Shown here: positions 13,612-26,700 of the stretch, piece after piece | Position numbering within the stretch: position 1 is the stretch's first letter | Layout: each line of letters opens with the position of its first letter | Assembly (NCBI GenBank): GCA_037074765.1 | Contig: JBAMDO010000566.1 | Span: forward strand, 527,352 to 591,351 | DNA: 64,000 nucleotides | Direction: 5' to 3' | From: Mansonella perstans | Lineage: Eukaryota > Nematoda > Chromadorea > Rhabditida > Onchocercidae | The notes under the pieces: model-generated | The model's database searches: none | Seen by the model: the letters and a program-made list of their open reading frames with translations, nothing else | What the model was told of the DNA's origin: nothing | Program-made: the position numbers and the translations under genes

Positions 13612-16600
13612 CTGAAATACATTCCAATTTTTTATAGTTTCTATGATGTACAAATAAATTCTTTACCTTTTGTGAAAAATATTAGATGCGATGATTGCTA
13701 TCGAATCTTTCAGCAATTTAGATCATGGAAATAAATATTTACTGATGAAAGTTTGTCAACTTTGCAAACCAACTCTATCTTTTTCCGTTATTTTTTTACT
13801 GTAACCTTATAACAGCTCCGATAATCAAGCAGTTTAAGTGCACATTAGCAAAATTTAAATTAGATTTTCTTTTTTTTTTTCAAATTATTATATATCTTTT
13901 AACTACCGTACTATGTTCTCTCAAATTAAGGCAATAAATTGTTATTTGCCACAGCTATCATTAGTTACTTATCGATTATAATGAAAAAAATGATTCATTC
14001 TTTCGAAAAAGTACATCAGAATTTGTTATTATGGAAAATATAAAAAATGCATGAAGAAAATAAAATGAGTAATAATAGAAGATCGATTTCGAGGGTCGAA
14101 GCAACTTCTCCCCATTTTTTACATAATTCGAAATTAGAAGCTTTAGTTTTTATTTATGAAACCAAGGAATAAATTGTTGCTATTAATCAACACTATTTGT
14201 TTAAGCAAACCAGTATTTATTATTCGATGTCATAAATATTTTTAATCTGAACACATGAATACATCTCAATTCCTATTCGAAAACTAGCAATACATTTCAA
14301 TAACAATTCTTCACTTTATTGAAAACTTTTAAAAATTTTATAGCAAAAGAATGAAAAAAATTTTAGCCACCGAAAAGGAGCACCCATTTTCAACACTACA
14401 ATCAAACAACTAAAGCCAGATTTTATGTTTTGAAGCAAAATGGATAGAGTACCGTCGTCTATCCATGATGTGCTGTAGTGGAAGTTTTTTGAAAAAAAAT
14501 CATCAAGTAAATGAATTCAAAATAGCTTCTGTGATAGAAATGAAATTCCCAAGCACAATTAGCATTTTTAGAATTTTTCTGAAAGACACCTTGCAGTATA
14601 TAAAATGAAAAAATGTAACATCAAATTGCATATATATGACCACCGCATAATATAATAAGCTAAATCTACAAAACCCGCCAATTCATGTAAAAGTTTCCTT
14701 ATTACCAAATCAGTATTTCAGAACAACTAAAGCAGTAGCCATTATTTGGAAACAAATCGGTCATGAAACATGGGATAAGTTAACTATCCTGAAATTTTCA
14801 ACGCACTATTAAATGTTTCTGAAAATGCATCTAAGTGTTTTCCAGCAATGATGAAATTATGAAATTTAGAATTTTATGTATTCGAAACTTTTTCACTTTT
14901 CCCTTTCCCCTTTCCTTTCGAAAACTTTCCTTTTCAAATTCTCACACTATCTGCTTAGATTGTAAATCTACCGATAGGGCTGGGCTACTGCATTTATGAT
15001 CTTTGCCATACATTGAGTAAAATGATAAAAAATTATACAACAGCATTAAATTAGAGCAAAACGATTCTTAAGAATGTTATCAATTTGATTCAGTAGTAAA
15101 ACAAAACATTTTTGAAAGGAATAAAAAAATACAATTAAAGATTGTTTATCGAGATCATAAACTATTCTAAAAAGGAAATTCTAATTATAACACTGAAAAA
15201 ATTTCATTGCAAAATTACATGCGACATTCATATTAGAAACAAAATAACAGCATTTCTATACGTAACTTAGATCTGCTTACCACTAATAATCATGGATCAG
15301 ATTTCAGGACTGATGTCTTTGATGTTTTAATGACATTTGCATATGTCTTTACATTAAAAGACAAGACTTAGACATACAAACAAGTATAAATATAAAATTT
15401 AAGCAAATGTAGGCAGTGGCAAAGCAAGAAAAAAAAGATTGCTATTGCGAATGGTCTCAGAGTAAACAAAATAACTAACTATAAAACAAATCTGTGCGCT
15501 AATCCGATTGTAGTAATACAAGGCTAAATGATTGATAAAAGAGTAATAAAGCTGAAGAAAGTTGAAACAGAAACCATATCAAGTGTTACTATTATGATAA
15601 TGATGAAAATAGTTTGAATCAACACCGTACCTTAACCAAGTACTAAAATTAAACTGACTATTAAATTCAGCGTTATAATCCACAGTTTTATCAAAATAAC
15701 TCAATGAATAGCCATCATGTGCAAAAATTGAAAGCAAATTTCATAAACAAATTTTCAGTGTTTACACGTCTGATTTAAATAAAAACGCCTCCATCTCTTT
15801 CAAGTATGAAGACAAAATTAAGTAATAAAAAATAACAATAACTACAAGAAGCTATGATGCATTTAACATGAAAGATCTGAATGGATATAAATATATTAAT
15901 AAGTAATTCGATATCTCAGAAGGGACTTGGTATAAATGTCATCAACATGAGGACCAATATGGCGATTAATATTGTCACGCAAATCAGTATCATTATCTTC
16001 TTCTGAAAGGAAAAAAAAATGCATCCTTTATCTTGATTTTTCCAAATACTCCTCTATCTCTTCCCTTTTCTTTAACAAAAATGATATTAAGAATCATAAG
16101 CCGTAATATATGGATTATGGAAGTTAATCTACAGGGACAACAGAATGACTGATATATAAAAATAGAATCTTTTAATCAGTCATTCTTATTTTATATTTAA
16201 ATAAATTAAAGACAATATTGATTACAGTATCATCTAATCAATCAGTGCTCAATATGATAAAAAAAAATGAAAAGTTTCTTGCATGAAACATGCATTACAA
16301 CTGAAACAACGGAATATCAAACAAACCACAATCACAACCAATCACAACACAAAAACAAAAACAATTCATTTCTATTCCTAACAATCTAACTGTTCCATCC
16401 AAACAAATTTCATCCTTTAACTTTACTGATGAATCGATAAATAAATGATGAAGAATGGTGCAGTTTGAGATGTTGCACCTATCATTTCTCATTATAAGTT
16501 TGAATCCTATCTAAAAACTAACAGTACTTATAACTGCAAACAGCATTACATAGCAAAGTAGTAGGAACTTGAAAAATGGCTTTCCTAAATTTTTCTTTCC

Positions 16601-19600
16601 CGAAGCCTACAAAAACAGTAGAGTAGTGAAGATACATCACTAACAAAAATGATTAAATTCATATATACAGTCCTGAACAATTTTGGCAACAAATAAATAA
16701 AAAAATTTATGAAATGCGAAGGGATTTGTTTTTCAAAAAATGTTAATGAGGATAAATGTGTCTTTTCCCCCATAAGACCGATAAAACAATTTTCCACAAA
16801 AAAAAATACACTTTTATAGTAATAGAATATCCTACACAAAACTTAAGCTATATTTTCTCAATCTCCTATAATTGTCAACTCATCAATATTATATACAGCC
16901 TGTTTGAGAAAGAGAGCAAGTGAATGCGAAACTTTGTTTGTAATAAACTCACACATAAATTTACAAAGCTGAATTCGCGAGATTTTTAATATAAACAAAA
17001 CAAATTTTACTTTCCCTCTTCTTTAAAGCTGTATGAATTATTTGTGAAGGAATATTTCACCCTTATCTTTATGAACCTATTAATTTACTCATTACTTTAC
17101 AAGGTTTTTACTAATACTATCCCTATGATCCTGGAAATAAAATAATCAAAGATAGAAATGGACATTTTTTAGCAAATTAAATGATGAATTTTCTTATCAC
17201 GAAAATTTATGTTTTAATCCGGTCAGAAAACTCTTATCAGTTTATCAGCAAATAGTGCTTATGATAAATTTTCTGGCTTGATATTCGAAAGCCATCCTTT
17301 CTATAATGCCGCGATTCTGCCAATCTTCCTCATACTAGCACAAACACAAACCGGAACACAATATAATTTGGTAACTGCAGTGACAATTGACATTGCTACT
17401 AGCATAAAACTGCTTGTGCCAATGTCAATTCTGAGGATTTGTGAGTTGCGCATAGTGCTTTGAAAAAGATTCCACAAAATTTGATCGAATAACGATATCA
17501 TAACGCGAGATAATGAAGACAGCACAAATAATGGAAAATCGAAAAGCTTATGGATTTATTTATTTATTCAACTTTTTAATTCAAATCATTTTCAAATTGT
17601 TTTAATTCTAATCATTTTCAAATCCAAATTAGTCTCCAAAACTTTTCGATCTGTTAAATTAAGCGACTAAAGTAATGGATAGCAAACAATAACTGTAAAT
17701 AAAATTAACATATAAGTATACTGTCCATAATAAAAGTGACCATAATACATGCAGAGGGCCAACAAATAATACACGACAACTACGACCATAATTTAATGAT
17801 TAAAAGTGGAATCTGTTCATGCGAACTAAAAAATCACCGTTAGAGAAAGAAACTGGCATTTAAAACCGTTCTCCATCTTAATTTTTAAATTCTTAAACTT
17901 AACTTAGTTAAATGTTGTAGGATCTACAAATGAATCCTCCTTTTCTTTGTCGAATCATTTATATTATGAAGTATTTTTTTTACAGCTAAGCTGACAGCGA
18001 ATAGCTCGGCAAACTCGACCAATAGGTACTGTTCTCAAAATTCATAAAGAAAAAGAAACTTACCCTTCTAGCTTTACTTTGGTATTGCACAGCTTTCTTC
18101 GTATCAGCAACAGCCCGATCGACAAATTCTTTTGCGTGCTCCACGTTGTATTCTATCCGATCTACCATTTCCCCCTACAAATAGCATTCATCACATGAAA
18201 AGAATATGAAGTCTATACACAAAAATATCCTATAAATAAAACTGCTATAGAGAATGAAAGTTTAACGGTTGGCATTGATTCTCTTTAAAGAGATCAACGT
18301 AGAGTCATAAATTCAGCAACCAAGCATGTTATTAAATAAGTCGATAATTACGGTGGTAACAGCTATAGTTAAATAATTTCTACAACAGTGATTAACGCAT
18401 AATCAGAATTATCAATAATGCAATAATAATAGATGGAACCCTAAATAGTACTGCTTCACGCAAATCCGTATAGCAATAAAACAACTCCAAAACAAAACTA
18501 TTTCCATAATTCCTTTAAACCTACTTGAGACTCAACAAGCATTGCCATATCCATAAACATATCATGCAGTTCACGTATGCTCGATTCTAACTTCATGATA
18601 TCATTATGACGAGCTTCGATATCCGCCAACGTTTGCCGTGCCTGTTGCGTGTCGGTAATGATACCTTGAGTGAATACGCCCGGATTTCCAGATTCAATCA
18701 TTTCTTCTAGATCCTAGAAACAACAAATTACAAATACAAAATTACATAAATTCAAATAAGGCATATAAGAGACATAATTTTTACATCCCAGTAGACTTCA
18801 AGTAAGTTTGCAGAAGTCAAGTCTATACGTGAAAGATAGGAGTCTAGTGAAAAAGTTATATTAAAAACTTGTCGGTCGATATCGTGAATCCACTTTCGAT
18901 ATACAATATTTCTCAGCTCGCAATTATCAAGATTTCAGTTTTATCCTAACAAAAATCAAGTCATATCGATACTTTCATTGTGGCCGTAATAATAAAATAT
19001 TATCTTGATTGATAACTAACTAGTTATAAAAATACCGAAAAGCAATCAACAATTCAATTAATATACTGTCAAACTTTCTGCCATGAACACGAAAATTGGG
19101 ATTTCACTATTTGAAGTACAAACTTTAACTAACTTAAAAAACTTAATTAGATGTTCATGCAATCATAACTCTATATTTGCAAAAACCATAACATAAAAGA
19201 TTATGAGAATCTGTCAGAAACAAACAAGCTTACTTCATCTCCAACTTGCTTGCCAGCAATATCTAATTGCCTTTGAATACGACCCTTACAACGTTCACGA
19301 TAATCCGTCTGCGTTTTATTGTAATCTGTCATTACTTCAACAAATTTTCTAGAAAGCGTTGAATGTTGCGTCTTTCGTATACGTAAATCAGCTGACGATA
19401 ATCCATTACTTTCATCATGCTCAATACTACTTTCGATCACTAAAATACTTCATCGAGTGGTATTTGTTATAGTATAAACCGAAATATTACATCTCACAGT
19501 CAAATAGCGTTGCAAAATGGTGAATCGCAACACAGGATGCTTTGTAACTAAAGATAATATTACTATACTCCTATGTTTACTGTATGGATCATCATAGTTT

Positions 19601-21108
19601 AGCAAACGTTTATCAAAAAAAAAACGATCAAATTTGCAGTGAGTTTTGTTTATGACCACTCAGAATAATAAAGACTTCTTCTGAATATTTTTACCGAAAA
19701 AAAAGAATGATGTTTTCAATATTCTCTTCTGAACAGATTCACTCAACGTACACTCTGAAAAAACATAAAGAAAAAACAAACATTTCAGCTTTCCTCGAAC
19801 TTTATTTGCAGTCTTCTTAATACTAGCCATAAGTTCATCCAGTTCCTCTTTTGTTTCTGGAAAATATATCATTAGCAATCACAATAAATATCATTTCTTC
19901 TTACTTTCTTCGAAAAACAGAAAATGACCATGCTGAAACCTCTGCGCAAGAAATTTCTAAGTCCATTTATTTAGAAGTTATCAAATTAAAAAAAGGCAAA
20001 AATTAGGCATAGTATCAGCAAATAAAGAACCGAAAGATCAGAAATATCAAACCAAGTAAAGTGTAAAATGCGGTTAAAATTTTGGTTAAGGAATACAACA
20101 TAAGTTTAATACACCTGACTAAACATGGAATGAATGATGTGATGAATAATTGATGACAAAGAAATTAAAAACTGAAATTAAAAATGAGACCTGAAAGTTA
20201 AGAAAAAATTTTCAAAATTACACGGAACGTACTAGGGTCATTAACTGGATTGGAAAGAATCGCTGAGTGTTTCTTCTTCACTTCTTCGACATTTGATGCA
20301 ATCAAGTCTATGCTACCTCGTATTTCTTCGACCTTAATAATTGGCAAATTTCCTTAGGACAGAAAATGAGCAAGTGAGGTGGGAATTAGTATCGCACGTT
20401 TTTCTCCTGATCGCAGTAAATCAAGAGTTATAAAGCAGTAAGTGTGCAGAAACCTAACCTGCTCGAAAAATTCTTCCATGAATTGGCCCTGAGTGCTATC
20501 TGTTGCTGCCAGGTCATCTTCATGGTCTTCTTCGGATTGCGCCTGAAACATTTTTCTTTAGACTATTTAACTTTTCCAAATTTATAGCAGGAACAGTGAC
20601 AAAAAAATTGGAAATTTTAACAAATTTATAAAATTCTCAGGGAAAAACTCTTGTTCCGAATTATGGTCACTGGAATTGCTTGTCAATAGTTTATATACTT
20701 TATAGTTATCCAACTATCTGCTAGAACACTATGTAGACTTAGAGATCTAACTTATCACTGATTTCAATCATGATAATTTGGAACCGTTGTTCCAGTTTGG
20801 AAAAGCAACTATAATCCATCATCATTTCATCTAATTAGAAGTTTTAAAGGAAAAAATTGATGAATAAAACAATAAAGTTTGAACAAATAGGTCTAAGACT
20901 TATTTCACTATTTAATAATAATGTTTAATGTAAGACACATAGTTCCACTGACTCAATTTCTAGTTCAATTAAATAATTATTAGTTCATTTACTAGTTAAA
21001 TTTTCTACGAACAAAAAATATCGTTTAGATAAATCTGGAAATGTTGAAAGTGAAATTTTAAAAAAAAAGACATACAGCTTTAAGAGCGCTTAAGCGATCC
21101 TTTGTCAT
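13513..21108 (-). CDS. unc-64: Syntaxin-1 (UNC-64), plasma-membrane SNARE
   Basis: Neuronal t-SNARE that pairs with SNAP-25 and synaptobrevin to fuse synaptic vesicles; its N-terminal region binds UNC-18. Shared exons: 21108-21076, 20542-20459, 20332-20233, 19856-19782, 19439-19234, 18713-18525, 18174-18064. They encode the N-peptide [11 protein letters not shown], an acidic stretch, the Habc helices ([32 protein letters not shown]), and the Qa-SNARE helix with [20 protein letters not shown] and [12 protein letters not shown]. The chain then splices in phase 0 to one of two alternative last exons, 16002-15916 or 13611-13513, giving 294 or 298 aa. C. elegans unc-64 is also known to make C-terminal anchor variants. 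Exon 3 uses an AAG acceptor. Confidence 0.97.
15916..16002 (-). CDS. unc-64: unc-64 proximal alternative last exon
   Basis: After a TTTCAG acceptor the exon reads [20 protein letters not shown], then MTFIPSPF and TGA (28 aa). It is a single hydrophobic anchor with a very short C-terminal tail. It joins exon 7 (ending QSKARR) in phase 0 across an intron of about 2.06 kb. Use of this exon requires polyadenylation upstream of the distal exon. Confidence 0.9.
   Translation of the reverse strand, partial: KKIMILICVTILIAILVLMLMTFIPSPF
17385..17430. other. Small hairpin in the unc-64 intron
   Basis: AATTGACATTG (17385-17395) pairs perfectly with CAATGTCAATT (17420-17430). Eight more paired positions extend inward with two mismatches and one G-T pair, leaving the six-base loop TAAAAC. 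It is shorter than a usual microRNA precursor. It may be a chance inverted repeat, a small RNA or a splicing element. Confidence 0.35.
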
Positions 21109-22605
21109 GATTGATTATTGAAAATGGTAGAGGATATTTTCTTGGGAGTTGAAATTTAATAAATAATGTTAATGAAAGCAGCACACTTTTGCTTTTACAA
21201 ATCGTGTTAACACCTTATTGGAGTAATTGAGAATGATGAATCGTCATATCGAATCAGATCACAAGAATGATCCATACAGAGACATTCAACACCTGCAAGT
21301 GGAACATATTTGTTGTATCAGATAAACTTTCACAGCACTATGACAAGATAGTAATACTGGGTGATTGCTGAATATAACAATACAATCACAAAAAAAAAAT
21401 GTAGGCAAACTGATTTAAATTTAATTCCCTATTGAATTTTTACACCACTTTTACAAACACATCATATATGACCCAAAAAGGTATGAATGAAGGGAATATT
21501 TGCAATAAAAAAAAAGCCAAATAAGACAAACAAAATGACTAATAGCTAAACAAACAAACAGATAAATAAACTAGCCAATAAAATCGCACAGTGCATAAGA
21601 AAGTAAACAAGTAAGTGAAAATAATTTATATTTAAAAATGTTAAGATAAGCATAAATAATCGAAATGATAAGATTTCAACTAATTCATTGCTTCCTATAA
21701 ATATCATGTGTTCTTAAATGGAATTCAAATCACTGAGAGGAATGTATGTGCACAAATTATGAATAAATTCCTTTCTTTTATGAAATAATTAGGATCTTCT
21801 TAGAAATAATAATTGATCCTGTGACCTATTCTAAGAAATTGTCAGGAAAATTTTCATTAAACAGGATAGAATTAATACTGTATGAGATGACAGCAAGAAA
21901 TGATATCATGGATATGTGTTAAGGAATTTTTTTAAACTCTATGAAAGAGAGTGCACGAAGAAGCATTTTGATGGCTTATCGAAACAATCATTTTTACAGC
22001 TCTATGAAATCTGTTCAATTTCTGGAATTTCTTTTTTTTCTTTCTGGAAGAGTCCTTATTTTAGGATTTATTCCTAGGAGGATAATACTAGCATTCTTCA
22101 TTTTATTTGAAGATTCAATAATGTTTGCTTAGAAGTCCATTTCAATCATTTCTTTCCATTTGCTTCAAATTTTAATCGTACAAGTATGATTAAAAAATCC
22201 TTCATAGTACTAAAATGGCACTTAAATTGGATTCTCTAAAAGAACCAACGATGCGTTAGTTTTAGAACGAATGTACTGTCCTATAACGTATCTCTCATTT
22301 CATCTATTGAAATCTAAAAATAAGGCTAAGCAAAAGTTCAATGAAGCAAAAAAAAAAGAGAAAAATCAGAGAAAAGCGTAAGTTTTGTTTAATTATTTGT
22401 CTTTTCTTCTAAACATACATTATGTCCATGCATGCGCTAAATTTTTTTCGTTTTTGCTCAGCAATTCATTCATTCGTCAACGTTTATTCATTTATTTTTA
22501 CTCATTTACACTCACTTTTTCATCCACAATTTTGTTTACATATTTACTAAATTCAATGGAAAAAAAGTAAAAGTAATACAACACAAATATCACAAAGACA
22601 AGCCT

Positions 22606-22769
22606 GAATGATGACCTCAATTGTATTTTTAACAAGACAGAATGGTGACCTCAACTGTATTTTTAACAAGACTGAATGGTGACCTCAACTGTATTTTTAA
22701 CAAGACTGAATGGTGACCTCAACTGTATTTTTAACAAGACTGAATGATAACCTCAATAGTATTTTTACT
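22606..22769. repeat. 34-bp tandem repeat, five copies
   Basis: Copies begin at 22606, 22640, 22674, 22708 and 22742. Each reads GAATGGTGACCTCAACTGTA plus TTTTTAACAAGACT. The middle three are identical; the outer two diverge. Confidence 0.95.
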
Positions 22770-24022
22770 TTATATTTTCAAATCTAAAACTAAAACAACA
22801 TTGATTGCTTCGGCATCAAGGATGCATTCTATAATCAATATTTAATTTTTTTCAAAATTTTCAAGACAAAATAATAAATTCAATAAATGCAACGCTTATA
22901 ATTTAGCGTAAGTTAAATTGTAAGTTAAATTTAGCTATTTAAATTAATATATAGCAAATTTATTTGTATGATTTTAAGATGACAAGAAAGATTCTTATTG
23001 TGAATGTAAAAACAATGTATAGTAGGAGAATATATATATTATCTATAAGAATTCAATGTGACAGTTAGAGTATTGTTTGCAGGAAGATATAATGAGTGAG
23101 AAAAAAGATTACAGGATAAAAAGAGAATTACAAGATAAAAAGAACTAAATTTTTGAACTAAATTTTTTGAAAAACAAAAAAATTTTGGAAATAAAAAACA
23201 AAATTTAAAAGTGCTGAAATGAACAGTTAGTTTATGAAATGAAATAGGGAGATGATATGAATGAGATGAAAAAGGAGCAAAAATAATCAATCCATCCATT
23301 TATAATCATAAATGTGAGAGAAAAGTACAACACGGCCCGTGGACAAGTGCAGCTGTTTCAATGTGCTGAACGGAAAGTATCACTGACTTGTTGAATGTTT
23401 TTAATTTAATTCAATTACTATTACTAATTACTATTAATTATTGCTGCTATTGTTACATTTAATTAACAATTATTGTTATTTTTATGTTCAGTGATATTTA
23501 AAATAGAATAGAAAAGTGGAACAATAAGTGGAAAAATTATTAAAACTTTATCCTTAAATACAGTAATCTGTTTTTAATTTTATCGTTTTTTTGTAGTAAG
23601 ATGACAATGATTATATTGAATGGAATAAAAGTTTGTTGAAAGGCACGCAAAGATGGAAGTACCATTCATTTTATTCACAAAAGTATAAATCTTTGAGAAT
23701 TATCTTTGCAAATATTGCAAATACTATAACAAAATGAAATTCTAAAATTATTATGTGGTAAAATAAAAAACAATGATGAAAAGTTACGATAGCACGGATA
23801 CGGTATTCAGTAGAAAAAATTGAAAAGCATTTAAAAGGCTAATGGAAATCAGGTTAGTTAGGTATGAAATATGCAATAATATATTAGCAAAATGGAAAGA
23901 GAGAGAGAAAGGGAAAGGATGATAAAGCGAGAAAACATAGGAAAAAAGGAAAAAAAACATTTGTTAAGCAGACATGGAAATAACGAAAACAAAGACATAT
24001 ACACATTAACAGATAGGTACAC

Positions 24023-24076
24023 AGTAATGAGCCAAGATTCAGTAATGAGCCAAAATCCAATAATGAGCCAAGATTC
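24023..24076. repeat. 18-bp tandem repeat, three copies
   Basis: The unit AGTAATGAGCCAAGATTC occurs three times with one or two changes per copy. It keeps an open frame on the plus strand, but nothing around it suggests coding. Confidence 0.85.
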
Positions 24077-24230
24077 GATTTGTGAATAGCTTTAAAAAAA
24101 AGCCTTACGGAAGTATGAGAAATATTCAGTTACTGTCTGCAATGGTTTAATTTATTTAAAAGAAAAATTTACCGCCAGAAAACGAAATAACCAATCTGCA
24201 AGATAATCAGTGTAAGCTATTATATAAAAA

Positions 24231-24344
24231 GCACATACAAACACATACACACATACACGCATACACGCATACACACATACACACATACATACATACACAC
24301 ATACATACATACATACACACATACATACATACATACACATACTT
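24231..24344. repeat. ACAT/ACAC microsatellite
   Basis: About 110 bp of alternating ACAC and ACAT tetranucleotides with a few CGCA units. A minus-strand frame of Met, Cys, Val and Tyr codons across it is an artefact of the repeat. Confidence 0.95.
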
Positions 24345-24601
24345 ACAGAGTTTGAAAGGCTGTCATTTCATGTTGATCGATTGCTGTTGGCTTGATGGTT
24401 GGTAGGAAGAAGGATAACTGAGTGAAATTGATTTGGACAGAATTAGTTTAGTATTAGCAGGAGAAGCAAACTGTAGACATAGCTTATCAGTATTGTTTGG
24501 AAGATCACTTATTAGCTAATTAGATGAATAAAGATTGTGCTCCTTAGTACTGCTGTTATTGCTTATGATAATGATGATAATTGAGAGGATAATGATAAGA
24601 A

Positions 24602-24876
24602 TGTCTAAAATACCATAAATTATGATTAGCTTGAAGATGATCTGAAGGTGTTGAAGATGATCTGAAAGCTTGAAGAATGATCTGAAGGTGTCTAAAATAT
24701 CTAAAATATCATAAACTATGATTAGCTTGAAGATGATCTGAAAGTTTGAAGAATGATCTGAAGGTGTCTAAAATATCATAAACTATGATTAGCTTGAAGA
24801 TGATCTGAAAGTTTGAAGAATGATCTGAAGGTGTCTAAAATATCATAAACTATAATTAGCTTGAAGATGATCTGAA
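24602..24876. repeat. 67-bp tandem repeat, about four copies
   Basis: The GATTAGCTTGAAGATGATCT block recurs at 24624, 24720, 24787 and 24854. The unit also contains an internal GAAGAATGATCTGAAGGTG half-repeat, so the array grew from a shorter motif. Confidence 0.9.
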
Positions 24877-26419
24877 TTCTTTCTGTAAAAGCATGAATTG
24901 AATAATACAGCTATTGTAGAATTATTACTGAAATGTATTGAAAAAGTTTTTTATACCTCTCTACCTTAGAAGATTCCTTTTCATTTGTAAGTAAAACTCA
25001 TCAATCCTCCTATTCTCATCTTGTCCATCACACGAGCATTTCAAAGTTATAGGACAAATTGAAAAGTTTCCTCAGGTCATCTCAACTAATTAATTATCTA
25101 ATTGACTAAATAAAAAATTCAAAAATTACACATTTCCCAGTGCATTTTAAATTGACTTGTATATGAAAATGATTGAGATTGTTGAGATGGTTGTCATGTT
25201 CAGAACCCTCGCAATAGCTACAATTAATCTTCCAGAAAATTGATGGGTACATGTCATTTCTCTGTGGTAGAGAAAGAAAGAAAGAATGTAAGCAAAGCTC
25301 TTTGATTTTTTTTTTACATTTATTATTTGCTTGAAAGCCATAAAAATGTTTTTGTAATAAGTGGCCTTAAAAGTGCACATTTCAAATGACTACAGGCTGA
25401 CATAGCCTAGCATTTCTCTTGTACATCAATTCTACAATTAGTAAGTAACATAACAATGAGTAATGTGTGCATGCAAAAGTAAATGCCTAAGAAAGCCTAA
25501 AAAAATTAGTAAAAAGAATGAAAGGCAAAGATGATTCAGTATTTCAGGCTTGCACTACTTTCAATATGAATTTAAGTAATATTTAGTAAACAGCAAATTC
25601 GACTGCATCACTAATTATCACTGATTTTGCTCTTCGGAATGTAATAAAATGTGACAAGTGTTGAATGCACAAAATGATCATATATTAATCAGTGTTCTAA
25701 TTAAATTTTGCAAACAAATAATTTTAAAGCCTATAATACTTGTCCAAATCGGAAATGCTCAAATGTGACTAATAACATTGTAAAACTGTGTCAGTGAACA
25801 AAGAACTTTCAGCTCTTTGACAAATGCGATTGAGGCCACAATATGTAATGGCCAAGTTAACTCTTTCACTTCTCATAAAAAAACCATGGAATAATGGAAT
25901 GGGCGTACTCTTTACTTTTACGTTCTTCTATTATTCTAACTCCAACATTAATGCTTCGGAGTTGTCTGAATAATTAATGCAGCCAAGTCTAATTTGCTAC
26001 AACAGACTGGTAGAGGACTATAAATGTGTGGACAAAGAATAATTGCATTGAAAAAAATGGACAAAGGACATGGACATTTCGGATAGAAGCTAATCATTTG
26101 AAGTTTTCAACTAATGCTAAACGCAAATCATCATCTATTCAGTTTGTTTAGGCTTTCAAATAAAAAAAAAAAATTAAACGGAAAATAATTTTGCATGAAT
26201 TCCGTGGATTGGATTGCATGTATGATGAGTATAATAAGTATTTGGATAAGGTGTGACAAATGATTTATGAACACGCAGGGCATATAATATATGCTAAACA
26301 TGAAACATGTGACGAGTATAAATATGCATATGATGAGTATTAATTGAGCAAAGTAGTAAGCATGCAAGAAACGTGGCAACTAGTGATAGTCATGCGGAAA
26401 ATATGATTAGTAGTTGAGT

Positions 26420-26700
26420 ATGCAAGAAATGTGACAACTAGTAGTAGACATGCGGAAAATGTAACAACTACTAGTAGACATGCGGAAAATGTAACAACTA
26501 CTAGTAGACATGCGGAAAATGTAACAACTACTAGTAGACATGCGGAAAATGTAACAACTACTAGTAGACATGCGGAAAATGTAACAACTACTAGTAGACA
26601 TGCGGAAAATGTAACAACTAGTGCTAGATATGCGGAAAATGTAATTAATAGTGTAAGCATGCGAGAAATGTGACAACTAGTAGTAGACATGCGAAAATAT
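26420..26700. repeat. 30-bp minisatellite with at least seven near-identical units
   Basis: The unit is GTAGACATGCGGAAAATGTA plus ACAACTACTA, perfect for several copies between about 26450 and 26620. Eroded copies continue from about 26340 to 26890. Because 30 is divisible by three, several frames stay open on both strands; these are not taken as genes. Confidence 0.95.

Noticed and set aside
23325..23395. Small Cys-containing reading TTRPVDKCSCFNVLNG before a stop
   Set aside because: Could be the last exon of a secreted peptide, but the only upstream acceptor is poor and no partner exon was found.
24152..24340. Met/Cys/Val/Tyr-rich frame on the minus strand
   Set aside because: Translation of an ACAC/ACAT microsatellite.
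26340..26690. Long repeat proteins on both strands (SCYIFRMSTS or ENVTTTSRHA units)
   Set aside because: They are by-products of a 30-bp minisatellite whose period is divisible by three. No start context, splice sites or flanking coding sequence.
26420..26700. CRISPR-like array of 30-bp repeats
   Set aside because: The repeats are directly adjacent with no unique spacers, and the window is clearly eukaryotic.
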